A DNA stretch of 64,000 nucleotides, from positions 1 to 64,000 of the forward strand of contig UQKK01000014.1 in the NCBI GenBank assembly GCA_900541505.1, given 5' to 3'. Position numbers and translations under genes: made by a program. Positions 7,308-15,351 of the stretch are shown here, piece after piece; position 1 is the first letter of the stretch; the number at the start of each line of letters is the position of its first letter. Below the pieces are notes generated by a model, which worked only from the letters and a program-made list of their open reading frames with translations, was not told the origin of the DNA and made no database searches. The stretch comes from an uncultured Ruminococcus sp. (lineage in GTDB: Bacteria; Bacillota; Clostridia; Lachnospirales; Lachnospiraceae).

Positions 7308-9343
7308 GTTACCACCTCCTGGCTTTCCACCCGTTCAAACGGTGTGGTGTCTACGAAAAGATGCTGCAGCTGGCCGCTGTTAATGCTCTCCTCCGCAGAC
7401 ACATAAACATAATCACAGATTATGCGGAATGCGCCCTCCTCTGTGAGTTCTATCACAGTCACATCGTAGGCTCCCGGACGGTTCTTATCCATCGTGAAGG
7501 TCTTGATTACCTCCACCGCCGTCACGCGCTCATTCAGCGCATCAAAGAGGAACCCGCCGCTCAAAATCGGTACCTGCGAAATCTGCTGGACAATATCCGG
7601 CAGGATGATTCTTGGGAAGGTCACCGTTCCGGCATCTGTAAGACCATCATAACCAAAATCAGACGTGTTAAGGGGAACTACATCAAAGGTTTCCGTCACG
7701 CTGATACGGCCGTTCCAGTCCCCGATGCCTGCCACAAGTCCCTGGCCGCTGATGGTCGCCCGTATCTGTGTTTCTGCAATACTTGCCCTGCCGCCTGTCA
7801 TTTTCAGATACATGGAAAAGGTATTCTCACTGTTTGCCTCCACACTGCTGATTGGGAAAAACAGGGTAAGGATATGCTTTCCTTCATGGCAGATTTGAGT
7901 GGGGTAAAAATTCTCCACCTCGTCCCCGTTGATCTTATACAGCACCTCAAGATCAGGATGTGCCTTGTCTGTAAAGCGGTATTCCACGGCTTTCTCCACA
8001 GATTCCAGTACCGGCTCCCCAGCTTCATCCTCTGTGGCTTCTTCATACACCGCAGTGCCGGAGATTTTTCTGTCCTCCTCATCCGCTGTAATGTTCAAAA
8101 GCACCTCTGCCAAAAACATGGCGCTGGTGGTTTCCTTGGACACAAAGGTAATGGCAAGCACCTCCGTGGGGGAGCTGCCAATCTCATAGGGGGAAACATT
8201 CACAAAGTCATACACCACGGTTTTGTTTTCCTCCACCTGGTTTAACAGGCCCGTGATGTTCTTGTCATTTTTACTCTTTGCCTCTGCCAGCTTCGGGTTC
8301 TTGCCCACACATTTTAAGGTGTGCTTTCCGTTGATCTTATAAGTGATGCTGGTAATGCAGGATACCTTTGCGGCATCTGCGTGGCCGCCGGAAAAAGTCA
8401 GGCAGTCCATTGGGTCAAGCGCCGGATTGCCGATGGTGCTGCTGTCAAACGGTACATACTCCACAATGGAGATTGCGTTTAAGATGTTGGTGATCAGCCG
8501 CGCGCGGGTGGTTTTCAGTCCAAACTGCAAAAGCGGGTTCACGCCAAGGTTCATAGTCAGCCCGTCATCCGGGGTAAGTGCATAATATTCCGCTTCCTCC
8601 GTGATCTTATTGGTAGAGGAAACAGCCGTATACCTTGTCACAAAATCCGAGTAGCTGCTGTCATAACGTTGGGTCTGTTTGACCTCCCTGGCCGGTGTAT
8701 TTCCATATGGGAGCAATACCAGCTTTCCCTCCCGGTCGATCTGGCAGACACAGCCCAGCACCTGCGCCACATAATACAAGAGGTCCCGGAACGTCTCGAT
8801 ATCGTTATCCGAATAAATGCCCAGCGTTTCCCTTCCGTTTGGCAGGGCATCAATCTCCGCCTGGGTCTGCGCCATCGCTACTTTACATTCCGTACAGATG
8901 GTATGAAGGAAGTTATAGGGCGTACCGCTGGAGGACTCAATGTTCAGCGTTTTATCAAACCGGAGCATATAGTCATAGGCTTTCAGTTCCAGGCATTTGA
9001 CCGTCCGGTTTGCTTCGCTCACCTCAAACACGCCCATCGGGATGCTCTCAACAGTCCCATCCGCAAGATTTAAATGGAAGAAAAGCCGTATCTCCGCCCC
9101 ATCCAGGGTGTAGCGGTCGATGCTGGAAAAGAGCGTGATGCCAAGCTCCGCTGCATATACCGCGCCGAGTTCGATTTCACTGCTGCCGCAGGCGGAGCGG
9201 GTAATGTATCCGCTACCCTTGACAATATCCTCATTGCCAAACTCATATGTGCTGTGATTGACCGTGACGATCTCTCCGGTCCAGTAATAGCTTCTCGCAT
9301 TGCTTTCGATTGCCTGTAAAAAGGCATCGGATACCGGATACAT
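7301..9343 (-). CDS. Phage tail-tip/baseplate protein
   Basis: A 680-residue structural protein directly after the distal tail gene. The N-terminal 350 residues (YYWTGEIVTVNHSTYEFG, KCLELKAYDYMLRF, ETFRDLLYYVAQVLGC) resemble the hub/tail-spike N-terminal domain of siphophage tail-associated proteins. The rest is beta-rich with an isopeptide-like or Ig-like stretch. No peptidase motif could be identified. The start ATG at 9343 has RBS AAGGAGGG. Position after the tape measure and distal tail protein supports a baseplate hub role. Confidence 0.75.
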   Translation of the reverse strand: MYPVSDAFLQAIESNARSYYWTGEIVTVNHSTYEFGNEDIVKGSGYITRSACGSSEIELGAVYAAELGITLFSSIDRYTLDGAEIRLFFHLNLADGTVESIPMGVFEVSEANRTVKCLELKAYDYMLRFDKTLNIESSSGTPYNFLHTICTECKVAMAQTQAEIDALPNGRETLGIYSDNDIETFRDLLYYVAQVLGCVCQIDREGKLVLLPYGNTPAREVKQTQRYDSSYSDFVTRYTAVSSTNKITEEAEYYALTPDDGLTMNLGVNPLLQFGLKTTRARLITNILNAISIVEYVPFDSSTIGNPALDPMDCLTFSGGHADAAKVSCITSITYKINGKHTLKCVGKNPKLAEAKSKNDKNITGLLNQVEENKTVVYDFVNVSPYEIGSSPTEVLAITFVSKETTSAMFLAEVLLNITADEEDRKISGTAVYEEATEDEAGEPVLESVEKAVEYRFTDKAHPDLEVLYKINGDEVENFYPTQICHEGKHILTLFFPISSVEANSENTFSMYLKMTGGRASIAETQIRATISGQGLVAGIGDWNGRISVTETFDVVPLNTSDFGYDGLTDAGTVTFPRIILPDIVQQISQVPILSGGFLFDALNERVTAVEVIKTFTMDKNRPGAYDVTVIELTEEGAFRIICDYVYVSAEESINSGQLQHLFVDTTPFERVESQEVVTC

Positions 9344-9359
9344 GAAATCCCTCCTTCCA

Positions 9360-9722
9360 TCAGAACTCTTTCAGTGTAAAGGATACCGTCCACAGCCCCT
9401 TATAGGAAGTATCCTTTTTTAATTTTGCCTGAAAGCCGTCCACATACATTTCTGTTTCCTTTGGTTCCAGCGTTTCTGTGTCAAAATACCGGACTGCCAG
9501 CTTATCCCGCTTGGAATAAGCCGTCAGCTTTTTCAGCCACAGAGGAGAAACGGAAAAGCTGACAGAAATGGTAACAACGCCCTGCCGCACGACATCACGC
9601 TGCGTGGTTCCCGCCTCCGTTTCCCCTGTGGTATCCGCCTCCACTGCCGACAAATCCAGGTCATAGGAATCGGGCAGAGGGAGGGGCTCCTTGTCAAATA
9701 TCAGATATTGTAGAAATGCCAT
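9360..9722 (-). CDS. Small phage tail protein
   Basis: A 120-residue protein with RBS GGAGGGAG. Beta-strand rich (VVTISVSFSVSPLWLKKL, EMYVDGFQAKLKKD, LWTVSFTLKEF). It lies between the tape measure and the tail hub, where a distal tail or tail-completion protein is expected, and resembles small conserved tail proteins of Firmicutes phages (DUF6711-like by memory). The exact role is not shown by the sequence. Confidence 0.65.
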   Translation of the reverse strand: MAFLQYLIFDKEPLPLPDSYDLDLSAVEADTTGETEAGTTQRDVVRQGVVTISVSFSVSPLWLKKLTAYSKRDKLAVRYFDTETLEPKETEMYVDGFQAKLKKDTSYKGLWTVSFTLKEF

Positions 9723-12722
9723 TTATCTCCCTCCGCTTCTCAAATTCGTTCTCTGCTGTGCGGTCACGATCACTTCATCCAGCATAGTGCCGCCAAGATA
9801 CACCGGAATCACGATGTCGCCGCTTTGATTGTTCATGCCGCTGACAGCCTCCCGGATTGCCCCGACAATGCTTGCCGTGCTTTCCGCTGTTCCCACAGCC
9901 GCGCCGCCTGCTGCTCCTGCATAATCCACTGCACCCACTTTCGGGTTCAGTACCATATCTGCCGCAACACCGGATACGGCCTTTTCCACAAGCCCCCGGC
10001 TCTGCTCGATGCCCTTTGCCAACCCTGCCATAAAGTCGGGCATCCAGGATTCATAATCGGTCAGCGGCCCTTCATCCGGCACGGAAAAGTGCAGGAAGGA
10101 CTTGATTTTATTTGCTACCCCACTGACCGCATCCGTAACCTTACCAATGCAGCTCTTGATACCGTTCACAATGCCGTTAATGATGTCCGCACCCCAATTG
10201 AAAGCCGAGGATGCCAGGTTTTTGATAAAGTTCACCGCGTTATCAAAGCCGCTCTTAATCGTATTGTAAATACCGCTGACGGTGCTTTTAATTCCGTTCC
10301 ACATGGTGCTGAACGCATTGGACACTGTGGTCTTGATGGTATTCACCACAGAGGTAATCGTGGATTTAATGCTGTTCCACACACTGGTAATCGTGGATTT
10401 GATGCCGTTTACCACCGTGGTGATAACCGTTTTGATGGCATTCCACACAGTGGTAAATACCGTCTTTATGGCGTTCAGCACTGTGGTAATGACCGTCTTT
10501 ATCGTATTCCAAGCCGTGGTAAGAAAGGTTTGGATTGTCGTCACCACGGTTGTGATAAAAGCAGAAATGGCGTTCCATACCGTGGTAATCACCGTCTGGA
10601 TTGCTGTCAGCACTGTGGTAATCACAGTTTTGATAGTGTTCCAGGCTGTCGTAAGGAAGGTCTGGATTGCCGTTATAACGGTAGTCACAATGGTGCTGAT
10701 GGCCTTCCATATCGTTGAAAAGAACATCTGGATTGCTGTAAATACCGTAGTGACTGTGGTCTGAATCGCCGTCCATGCCGTGGACAAGAAGGTGGAAATC
10801 GCCGTCACCACCGTGGTAAAGATGGTTTTGATCCCTTCCCACAGCCCGGTAAAGAAGGCTGCCAGCCCATTCCAGATGGCAGTTGCCACAGAGACGATGG
10901 CTTCCCATGCCGCTGTAAAAAATTCTTTCAGGGTATTCCATACCGCAACCGCCACTTCCTTGATGTTGTTCCACAGATCAATCCAGAACTGCCGGAAATC
11001 TTCATTTGTATTCCAAAGATAAATGAACGCTGCTACCAAAGCAGCAATGGCTGCGATAATCAGTACGATGGGGTTGGCAAGCATCGTGGTATTCAGCGCC
11101 GCAAAAGCGGTCTTTACGGTATTGATAACACCCGCCACCTTCGGCACAATCGTCATAATCGTGCCGACTGCGGAGATGACCTTGCCCACCACAATCAGGA
11201 TTGGGCCAAGTGCCGCCGCTAAAAGAGCCACGGTCACAATCACTTTTTTCGTCCCGTCATCCATGCCGTTAAGCCAGTCCACGAATTTCTGCACCCACTC
11301 CACAATCTGTTTGATGGCAGGCATCAGAAGTTCACCGAAGGAAATGGCAAGCCCCTCCAGTGCAGATTTTAAAATGGTCAGCTGCCCCTGCAGGTTGTCA
11401 AGCTGTGTATCCGCCATCTGCTGTGCAGCACCTCCGCTGTCTGCAATGGACTGCTGCAGGGCATCCCAGGTATCTCCCGTATTGGCAAGCAGGGCATTGA
11501 CGGAGGACAGGTCGGTCTTATTGAAAATGTTGCTGATGATGTTGGACTTCTCCGCAGAGGTCATGCCCTCCATACTGGTATTCAAATCACCCAGGATGTC
11601 GTTCATGCTACGCATATTGCCCTCGGAGTCATACACATCCACACCGAGGGTCTTCATGCTTGCCGCCGCTTTATCTGTTGGGTTCTGTAAGGACAGGATG
11701 ATGTTACGAAGATGCGTACCACCCTCTGCACCCTTGATACCATTGTTGGCAAGGATACCAAGTGCGGTGTTCAGTTCCGCCGTGCCGCCCTTAACAGATT
11801 TTGCGGTCGCACCAATGGTCAGGATGCCTTCCCCAAGCTGTGCCACGGAGGTGTTGGTGGTAGAAGCAGTCTTTGCCATCTGGTCCACCATCGTTCCCGC
11901 TTCGTTCACACCCATGCCAAGGGCAGACATGGCATCCGTTACCATATCCGATGCGGATGCCAGTTCAATATCACCGGCCGCCGCCAGGTTTAGAACGGTC
12001 GGCAGGGTATCACACATTTCCTGCGTGTCATATCCGGCAAGAGCCAGATAGTTTAAAGCCTGGGCGCATTCGCTTGCGGAGAAGGCAGTTTCCGCACCCA
12101 TCTTCTTTGCTAACGCTCCAAGGGTATCCATCGTATTGACGGATTCGCCGTTGACCTCAGACATGGAATCTTTGGTAATTCCCATTGTTGCCTGCACCTG
12201 GGACATGGAGGACTCAAAGTTGGCCGCCGTGGTGACCGCCGCCGTGCCAAGGGCTGTAACGCCTGCCGTCACCGGAAGCATTTTCTGTCCGGCACTGGAA
12301 ATGCTGTCACCGGCCGTTTTCAGCTTTTCCCCCGTGGCGGCAATTTTCTGCATTGCCGTGGCTGACTGGTTGGCCTGTTCCTCCAGCCTTTTCAGGTCAT
12401 TTTCCGTTTCGATGATCTCCCTTTGCAGGGCGTCATACTGTTCCTGAGAAATCTCCCCCTTGGCAAGGGCAGTGTTGGCCTGTTCCGCTGCGGTCTTTAA
12501 GGTTTCCAGCTTACTTTTCGTCTCTGCAACGGCATCACCAAGCAACTTATGCTTCTGCGCCAGCAGTTCCGTATTACCGGGGTCTAATTTCAGAAGTTTT
12601 TCCACGTCCTTTAACTGGGCCTGGGTATTCTTGACTTCCTTATTCACGCCCTGCAATGCGGTCTGCAGTTTGGTGGTATCGCCGCCGATTTCTACAGTAA
12701 TTCCCTTGATTCTGTTTGCCAC
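9723..12722 (-). CDS. Phage tail tape measure protein, TP901 family
   Basis: A 999-residue protein that sets tail length and fills the tail tube. The N-terminal 140 residues are a long coiled coil (LQGVNKEVKNTQAQLKDVEK). Residues 150-460 are the PhageMin_Tail/TP901 core (FESSMSQVQATMG, TAFSASECAQALNYLALAG, GIKGAEGGTHLRNIILSLQ). Hydrophobic segments lie near 495-560. Residues about 590-820 consist of imperfect 11-residue repeats with Trp every 22 (W-N-T-I-K-T-V-I-T-T-V type). The C-terminus returns to a globular region. Start is GTG with perfect RBS AAGGAGGT. Genes for the assembly chaperones lie directly upstream, as in most siphophages. Confidence 0.95.
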   Translation of the reverse strand: MANRIKGITVEIGGDTTKLQTALQGVNKEVKNTQAQLKDVEKLLKLDPGNTELLAQKHKLLGDAVAETKSKLETLKTAAEQANTALAKGEISQEQYDALQREIIETENDLKRLEEQANQSATAMQKIAATGEKLKTAGDSISSAGQKMLPVTAGVTALGTAAVTTAANFESSMSQVQATMGITKDSMSEVNGESVNTMDTLGALAKKMGAETAFSASECAQALNYLALAGYDTQEMCDTLPTVLNLAAAGDIELASASDMVTDAMSALGMGVNEAGTMVDQMAKTASTTNTSVAQLGEGILTIGATAKSVKGGTAELNTALGILANNGIKGAEGGTHLRNIILSLQNPTDKAAASMKTLGVDVYDSEGNMRSMNDILGDLNTSMEGMTSAEKSNIISNIFNKTDLSSVNALLANTGDTWDALQQSIADSGGAAQQMADTQLDNLQGQLTILKSALEGLAISFGELLMPAIKQIVEWVQKFVDWLNGMDDGTKKVIVTVALLAAALGPILIVVGKVISAVGTIMTIVPKVAGVINTVKTAFAALNTTMLANPIVLIIAAIAALVAAFIYLWNTNEDFRQFWIDLWNNIKEVAVAVWNTLKEFFTAAWEAIVSVATAIWNGLAAFFTGLWEGIKTIFTTVVTAISTFLSTAWTAIQTTVTTVFTAIQMFFSTIWKAISTIVTTVITAIQTFLTTAWNTIKTVITTVLTAIQTVITTVWNAISAFITTVVTTIQTFLTTAWNTIKTVITTVLNAIKTVFTTVWNAIKTVITTVVNGIKSTITSVWNSIKSTITSVVNTIKTTVSNAFSTMWNGIKSTVSGIYNTIKSGFDNAVNFIKNLASSAFNWGADIINGIVNGIKSCIGKVTDAVSGVANKIKSFLHFSVPDEGPLTDYESWMPDFMAGLAKGIEQSRGLVEKAVSGVAADMVLNPKVGAVDYAGAAGGAAVGTAESTASIVGAIREAVSGMNNQSGDIVIPVYLGGTMLDEVIVTAQQRTNLRSGGR
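10316..10810 (-). repeat. 33-bp imperfect tandem repeats inside the tape measure gene
   Basis: About fifteen diverged 33-base units encode W-N/T-x-I-K/Q-T-V/F-I/L-T-T-V segments with Trp spaced 22 residues apart. Diverged third positions argue for long-maintained protein repeats, not recent slippage. They give long open frames on the plus strand that are artefacts. Confidence 0.8.
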
Positions 12723-12751
12723 GGATCAGCACCTCCTTCCTGCACCAGGGC

Positions 12752-12779
12752 ATAAAAATAGCCCGGATTTCTCCGAGCG
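12752..12779 (-). terminator. Hairpin before the tape measure gene
   Basis: Minus-strand GCTCGGA-GAAA-TCCGGGC stem followed by TATTTTTATG, right after the stop of the frameshifted chaperone. A similar hairpin plus TTATTTTTATGCC precedes the terminase gene. It may attenuate transcription into the tape measure gene. Confidence 0.65.
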
Positions 12780-13318
12780 TTAAAATTTATCGAAATCCTC
12801 CTGCGTAGCCAGTGTCGCATATTTGCAGTCATCGTTCCTGCTTTCTGCATACATATCATTGACCATGCCTATTGTGAGTAAATCCAGATCACGGATAGAC
12901 AGGCCAAGCTGTACACAGCGGAGAAGGAACAGCGGCGTTGTCATTTGGCGGTCTGTGCTGCGAAGTTTTTTTTAGACTGGACATCTGTCTGTGTATTCAG
13001 CCCCCAAAGCTGAATCAGCTGCGGCAGCACCTGGTAGATGGAAAAAGTATTGAAACCGTCCAGCCAGTCCTCCGGTGTGTCCGGGATGGACGGATCTGCG
13101 TGTTTTGCCATCACATAGGCGATGTTCTCAAACATCTCAAGGGAGAACATATCCAGGCTGGATTCCTCCGGGTTCCCGTCACCGATGCTTTTCTCCAGCA
13201 CACGCAGGTCTTTGTAAATATCCCGGTGAAACCGCATCCGGTAAATACGGGGGATGGCGGCGGATGCCTTGAATGGCACCTGATTTCCGTCAATCTCGAT
13301 ATTCTGCTTCATGCTCAT
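12780..13318 (-). CDS. Tail assembly chaperone GT fusion by -1 ribosomal frameshift
   Basis: Predicted long product of about 179 residues. Ribosomes translate the G frame from ATG 13318, slip -1 on AAAAAAC (12965-12971), and continue KLRSTDRQMTTPLF... to the TAA at 12780-12782. The heptamer is in the correct phase (A AAA AAC), the canonical strong slippery signal used by lambda gpG/gpGT-type proteins. The extension encodes a plausible 50-residue helical segment ending TQEDFDKF. An ATG at 12944 overlapping the G stop (ATGA) could instead start a separate 54-residue protein; both are possible, but gene position before the tape measure favours the fusion. Confidence 0.75.
12941..13318 (-). CDS. 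Tail assembly chaperone G
   Basis: A 125-residue protein, the zero-frame product ending TDVQSKKNFAAQTAK. RBS AAGGAGGG precedes ATG 13318. Residues such as AIPRIYRMRFHRDIYKDL and EMFENIAYVMAKHAD are typical of Firmicutes phage G-type chaperones, which coat the tape measure protein during tail tube polymerisation. It lies between the major tail protein and the tape measure gene. Confidence 0.85.
   Translation of the reverse strand: MSMKQNIEIDGNQVPFKASAAIPRIYRMRFHRDIYKDLRVLEKSIGDGNPEESSLDMFSLEMFENIAYVMAKHADPSIPDTPEDWLDGFNTFSIYQVLPQLIQLWGLNTQTDVQSKKNFAAQTAK
12965..12971 (-). other. -1 frameshift slippery heptamer AAAAAAC
   Basis: The plus strand shows GTTTTTTTT at 12965-12973. Codon phase of gene G puts AAA at 12968-12970 and AAC at 12965-12967, so the heptamer reads A-AAA-AAC exactly as required for tandem slippage. 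The -1 frame stays open for 53 codons downstream. Confidence 0.8.
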
Positions 13319-13321
13319 GGC

Positions 13322-13972
13322 TTATCCCTCCTTCACAGCCGCAGTTTTAGTGGGTGTACCTGCTTTTGCGGTGTTTGATGCAGACTGTACGGCAGGCTGG
13401 TCTTCTTCCGCTTTTGGCAGATAGACCGCACTGTACCAGTCTTTATACACCGTATCCGTGGTATCGTCCCCGGTCTTTGCCTTGACATAGCCGCTCGCCA
13501 GCGGCGTGGCGGTCAGGGCAAGGGTTTCTGTCTGCACTTCAATCTCATCCTCATTGGTCTGGGATTCAATGCTCGGACGGCTTGCCGCACAGTTATACAG
13601 CACATGACGGATTTTCCTTACGTCACCGTCAAACTCAAAGAGCAGTGCAAAATTGGCGGTTTCTACATTGGCATTCTCCACCAGCACCTTGTTGCCGTCC
13701 AGTTCCTCTTTCAGCACATCGGTTCGAAAGCTCTCCGGCACCATCGCCAGTTCCAGGTCACCTTCGTACCCCATGTTGTTGGAAATAGTGTAATAAGCGT
13801 AGCCATCCGCATAAAAATTGCTCGGCTCGCCGTTGGCATCCAGCGCCAGAGAAACGGCACCCGGCATGGCAACAGGCACCGCAAAGGTCACTGTGCCATC
13901 TTCGCCAACCGTCTGCAGGGCATAATGCACGTTGCAGATGTTGAATTTCACTTTATTTTTCTTAAGGCTCAT
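13322..13972 (-). CDS. Phage major tail protein
   Basis: A 216-residue tail-tube protein. The pattern KVKFNICNVHYA, then FAVPVAMPGAVSLAL, FYADGYAYYTISNNMGYEG and ETANFALLFEFDGDVR matches the phi13/TP901-type major tail protein family. RBS AGGAGGG with ATG 13972. The C-terminal 30 residues (QSASNTAKAGTPTKT) are low complexity, a flexible tail. It precedes the chaperone genes in transcription order, as expected. Confidence 0.9.
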   Translation of the reverse strand: MSLKKNKVKFNICNVHYALQTVGEDGTVTFAVPVAMPGAVSLALDANGEPSNFYADGYAYYTISNNMGYEGDLELAMVPESFRTDVLKEELDGNKVLVENANVETANFALLFEFDGDVRKIRHVLYNCAASRPSIESQTNEDEIEVQTETLALTATPLASGYVKAKTGDDTTDTVYKDWYSAVYLPKAEEDQPAVQSASNTAKAGTPTKTAAVKEG

Positions 13973-14292
13973 TTCAAACCCTCCTGTTCGAATTGATATA
14001 GGACTTCATACAGCTTTTCGCTGTCGATCCATGTTTCGGACTTTTCATAGAAGATGCCGTATCTGTCCAGCACATCCTCCAACTTCTGCTCCGCCGACAA
14101 GTCCTTGGTATCGGTGTACAGTTCCATGCGCACTTCATTAATCTTGTGGTACACTCTCCCGTCCGCAGCGAAATTGTTGCTGCCGGGAAGCAGATAACAG
14201 ATAAACGGCGGCTCCGGGGCTTCCCCCTCTACAAAATGGTCATAGGCGAATGGGATGCCGGCTTCTTTCAAAATTTCAATTAGCTTATCCAT
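13969..14292 (-). CDS. Phage tail completion/terminator-like protein
   Basis: About 107 residues. Start MDKLIEILKEAGIPFAYDHF at 14292, chosen because AAAGGAG lies eight bases upstream. The motif PFICYLLPGSNNFAADG, then RMELYTDTKD, is typical of small proteins between the HK97 gp10-like protein and the major tail protein, usually the tail terminator (gpU-like). The stop overlaps the next start (ATGA). Confidence 0.7.
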   Translation of the reverse strand: MDKLIEILKEAGIPFAYDHFVEGEAPEPPFICYLLPGSNNFAADGRVYHKINEVRMELYTDTKDLSAEQKLEDVLDRYGIFYEKSETWIDSEKLYEVLYQFEQEGLK

Positions 14293-14671
14293 TCCGCAGG
14301 CTCCTTTCAATTTCTTCCTCCAGTTGACGGACTCCCTTTTCCTCCGCCGGAGCGATATGGCTCTTTCCGGCTACCCGGCCGCCGCCTCGCTTGGCATGGC
14401 CGAACTCCAAAAGGTGTGCCAGCTGATAGCGGTTCTTGGAATACACGGTCAGTTCCAAAGACTGCGAAGTTTCCCGCACATTTTTTACCGCCCAGCTTTT
14501 CGCATAGGCTCCCGTGTCTTCCGGTGCGTTTACCTCGATTTCCTTGCGGACGGTTGTCCCGGCTTTCTTCACAGCCTTTTTCATATCATCAGCCGCCAGG
14601 TCTGCATATTCCGTCAGCCCCTCCATCACGGCCACTGCCAGCTGGTCAATCCTTACCCGGTCACTGCTCAT
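14285..14671 (-). CDS. HK97 gp10-family phage protein
   Basis: About 128 residues starting MSSDRVRIDQLAVAVMEGL at 14671. RKEIEVNAPEDTGAYAKSW and HLLEFGHAKRGGGRV are the hallmarks of the HK97 gp10 family (head closure or tail-joining). A longer frame to 14695 exists but would overlap the upstream gene more. It overlaps the following gene by eight bases, consistent with a tightly packed structural operon. Confidence 0.88.
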   Translation of the reverse strand: MSSDRVRIDQLAVAVMEGLTEYADLAADDMKKAVKKAGTTVRKEIEVNAPEDTGAYAKSWAVKNVRETSQSLELTVYSKNRYQLAHLLEFGHAKRGGGRVAGKSHIAPAEEKGVRQLEEEIERSLRNG

Positions 14672-14673
14672 GG

Positions 14674-15006
14674 CTACCGCCTCACTTTCTGGCACTTGAA
14701 CTTGATGGATTTCCGCTTGTAACTCATGTGGTCAATGGCAAGGATGTTATAAAGTTCCTCCTGGAACACAATCCGGTAACCAATCACCTCCACAAGAGAT
14801 GCCTTTTTACAGTACCGCACGGTAAAGGACAAATCCGAATCGTCCACAGTAATCCCCGCCACAGCGGTTTCCGTACCGCCCTCGCCACTGACCGTGGCAT
14901 GGCAGCAATAATAATCCGTCCACTGGTTGATGTGGTTGCCGATGTCATCCACCGTCACTTCGTTTTTCTGAAAAATGACCGGAACATTTAAAAGAGCAAT
15001 ATCCAT
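14674..15006 (-). CDS. Phage head-tail adaptor/closure protein
   Basis: A 110-residue beta-rich protein. TVRYCKKASLVEVIGYRIVF and YNILAIDHMSYKRKSIKFKC resemble the head-tail joining family (SPP1 gp16-like stoppers). ATG 15006 overlaps the stop of the upstream connector gene (TGATG) and has RBS GGGAGGG. Function rests on gene order and weak motif match. Confidence 0.72.
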   Translation of the reverse strand: MDIALLNVPVIFQKNEVTVDDIGNHINQWTDYYCCHATVSGEGGTETAVAGITVDDSDLSFTVRYCKKASLVEVIGYRIVFQEELYNILAIDHMSYKRKSIKFKCQKVRR

Positions 15007-15281
15007 CAGAATCCCTCCCGTCTGCTGCCAAAGAGCAGGGAACGGAGGGTCAGCATCAGTGCGTGGTGGTCTGCCTCCTCACGGTGTTCATAAAGATAAG
15101 CCACGGTATACATGACTGCAGCTTTCGCATTCGGTTCCGATTCCAGCGTATCGGGATCATCCGTGCGCATGATATCCATACAAGTTTTCTCCGCACCGGA
15201 CAGCAGACTGGCAATCAGGGAATCATCGTCCTCATACTCCACCCGGAGATACTGTTTCATTTCCTCTAACGATACAAGCAT
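15006..15281 (-). CDS. Phage head-tail connector (gp6-like)
   Basis: About 91 residues from ATG 15281 (RBS GAGGTGG). SLEEMKQYLRVEYEDDDSLI, then a helical GAEKTCMDIM and AVMYTVAYLYEHREEADHH, are the typical all-helical gp6/YqbG-type DNA packaging connector that sits under the portal. It lies between capsid and stopper genes. Confidence 0.9.
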   Translation of the reverse strand: MLVSLEEMKQYLRVEYEDDDSLIASLLSGAEKTCMDIMRTDDPDTLESEPNAKAAVMYTVAYLYEHREEADHHALMLTLRSLLFGSRREGF

Positions 15282-15351
15282 ATCTATCACCACCTCGTTC
15301 CGTAAGTTATGGCAGTGCTGTCACTGCAACAACACCGCCAGTTTATCGTTG

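Noticed and set aside
7097..8245. 382-codon plus-strand frame opposite the tail hub gene
   Set aside because: Antisense of a well-supported tail gene with a strong RBS; no RBS or domain of its own.
9825..10764. Long plus-strand frames opposite the tape measure gene
   Set aside because: They are antisense shadows created by the repeats of the tape measure coding sequence.
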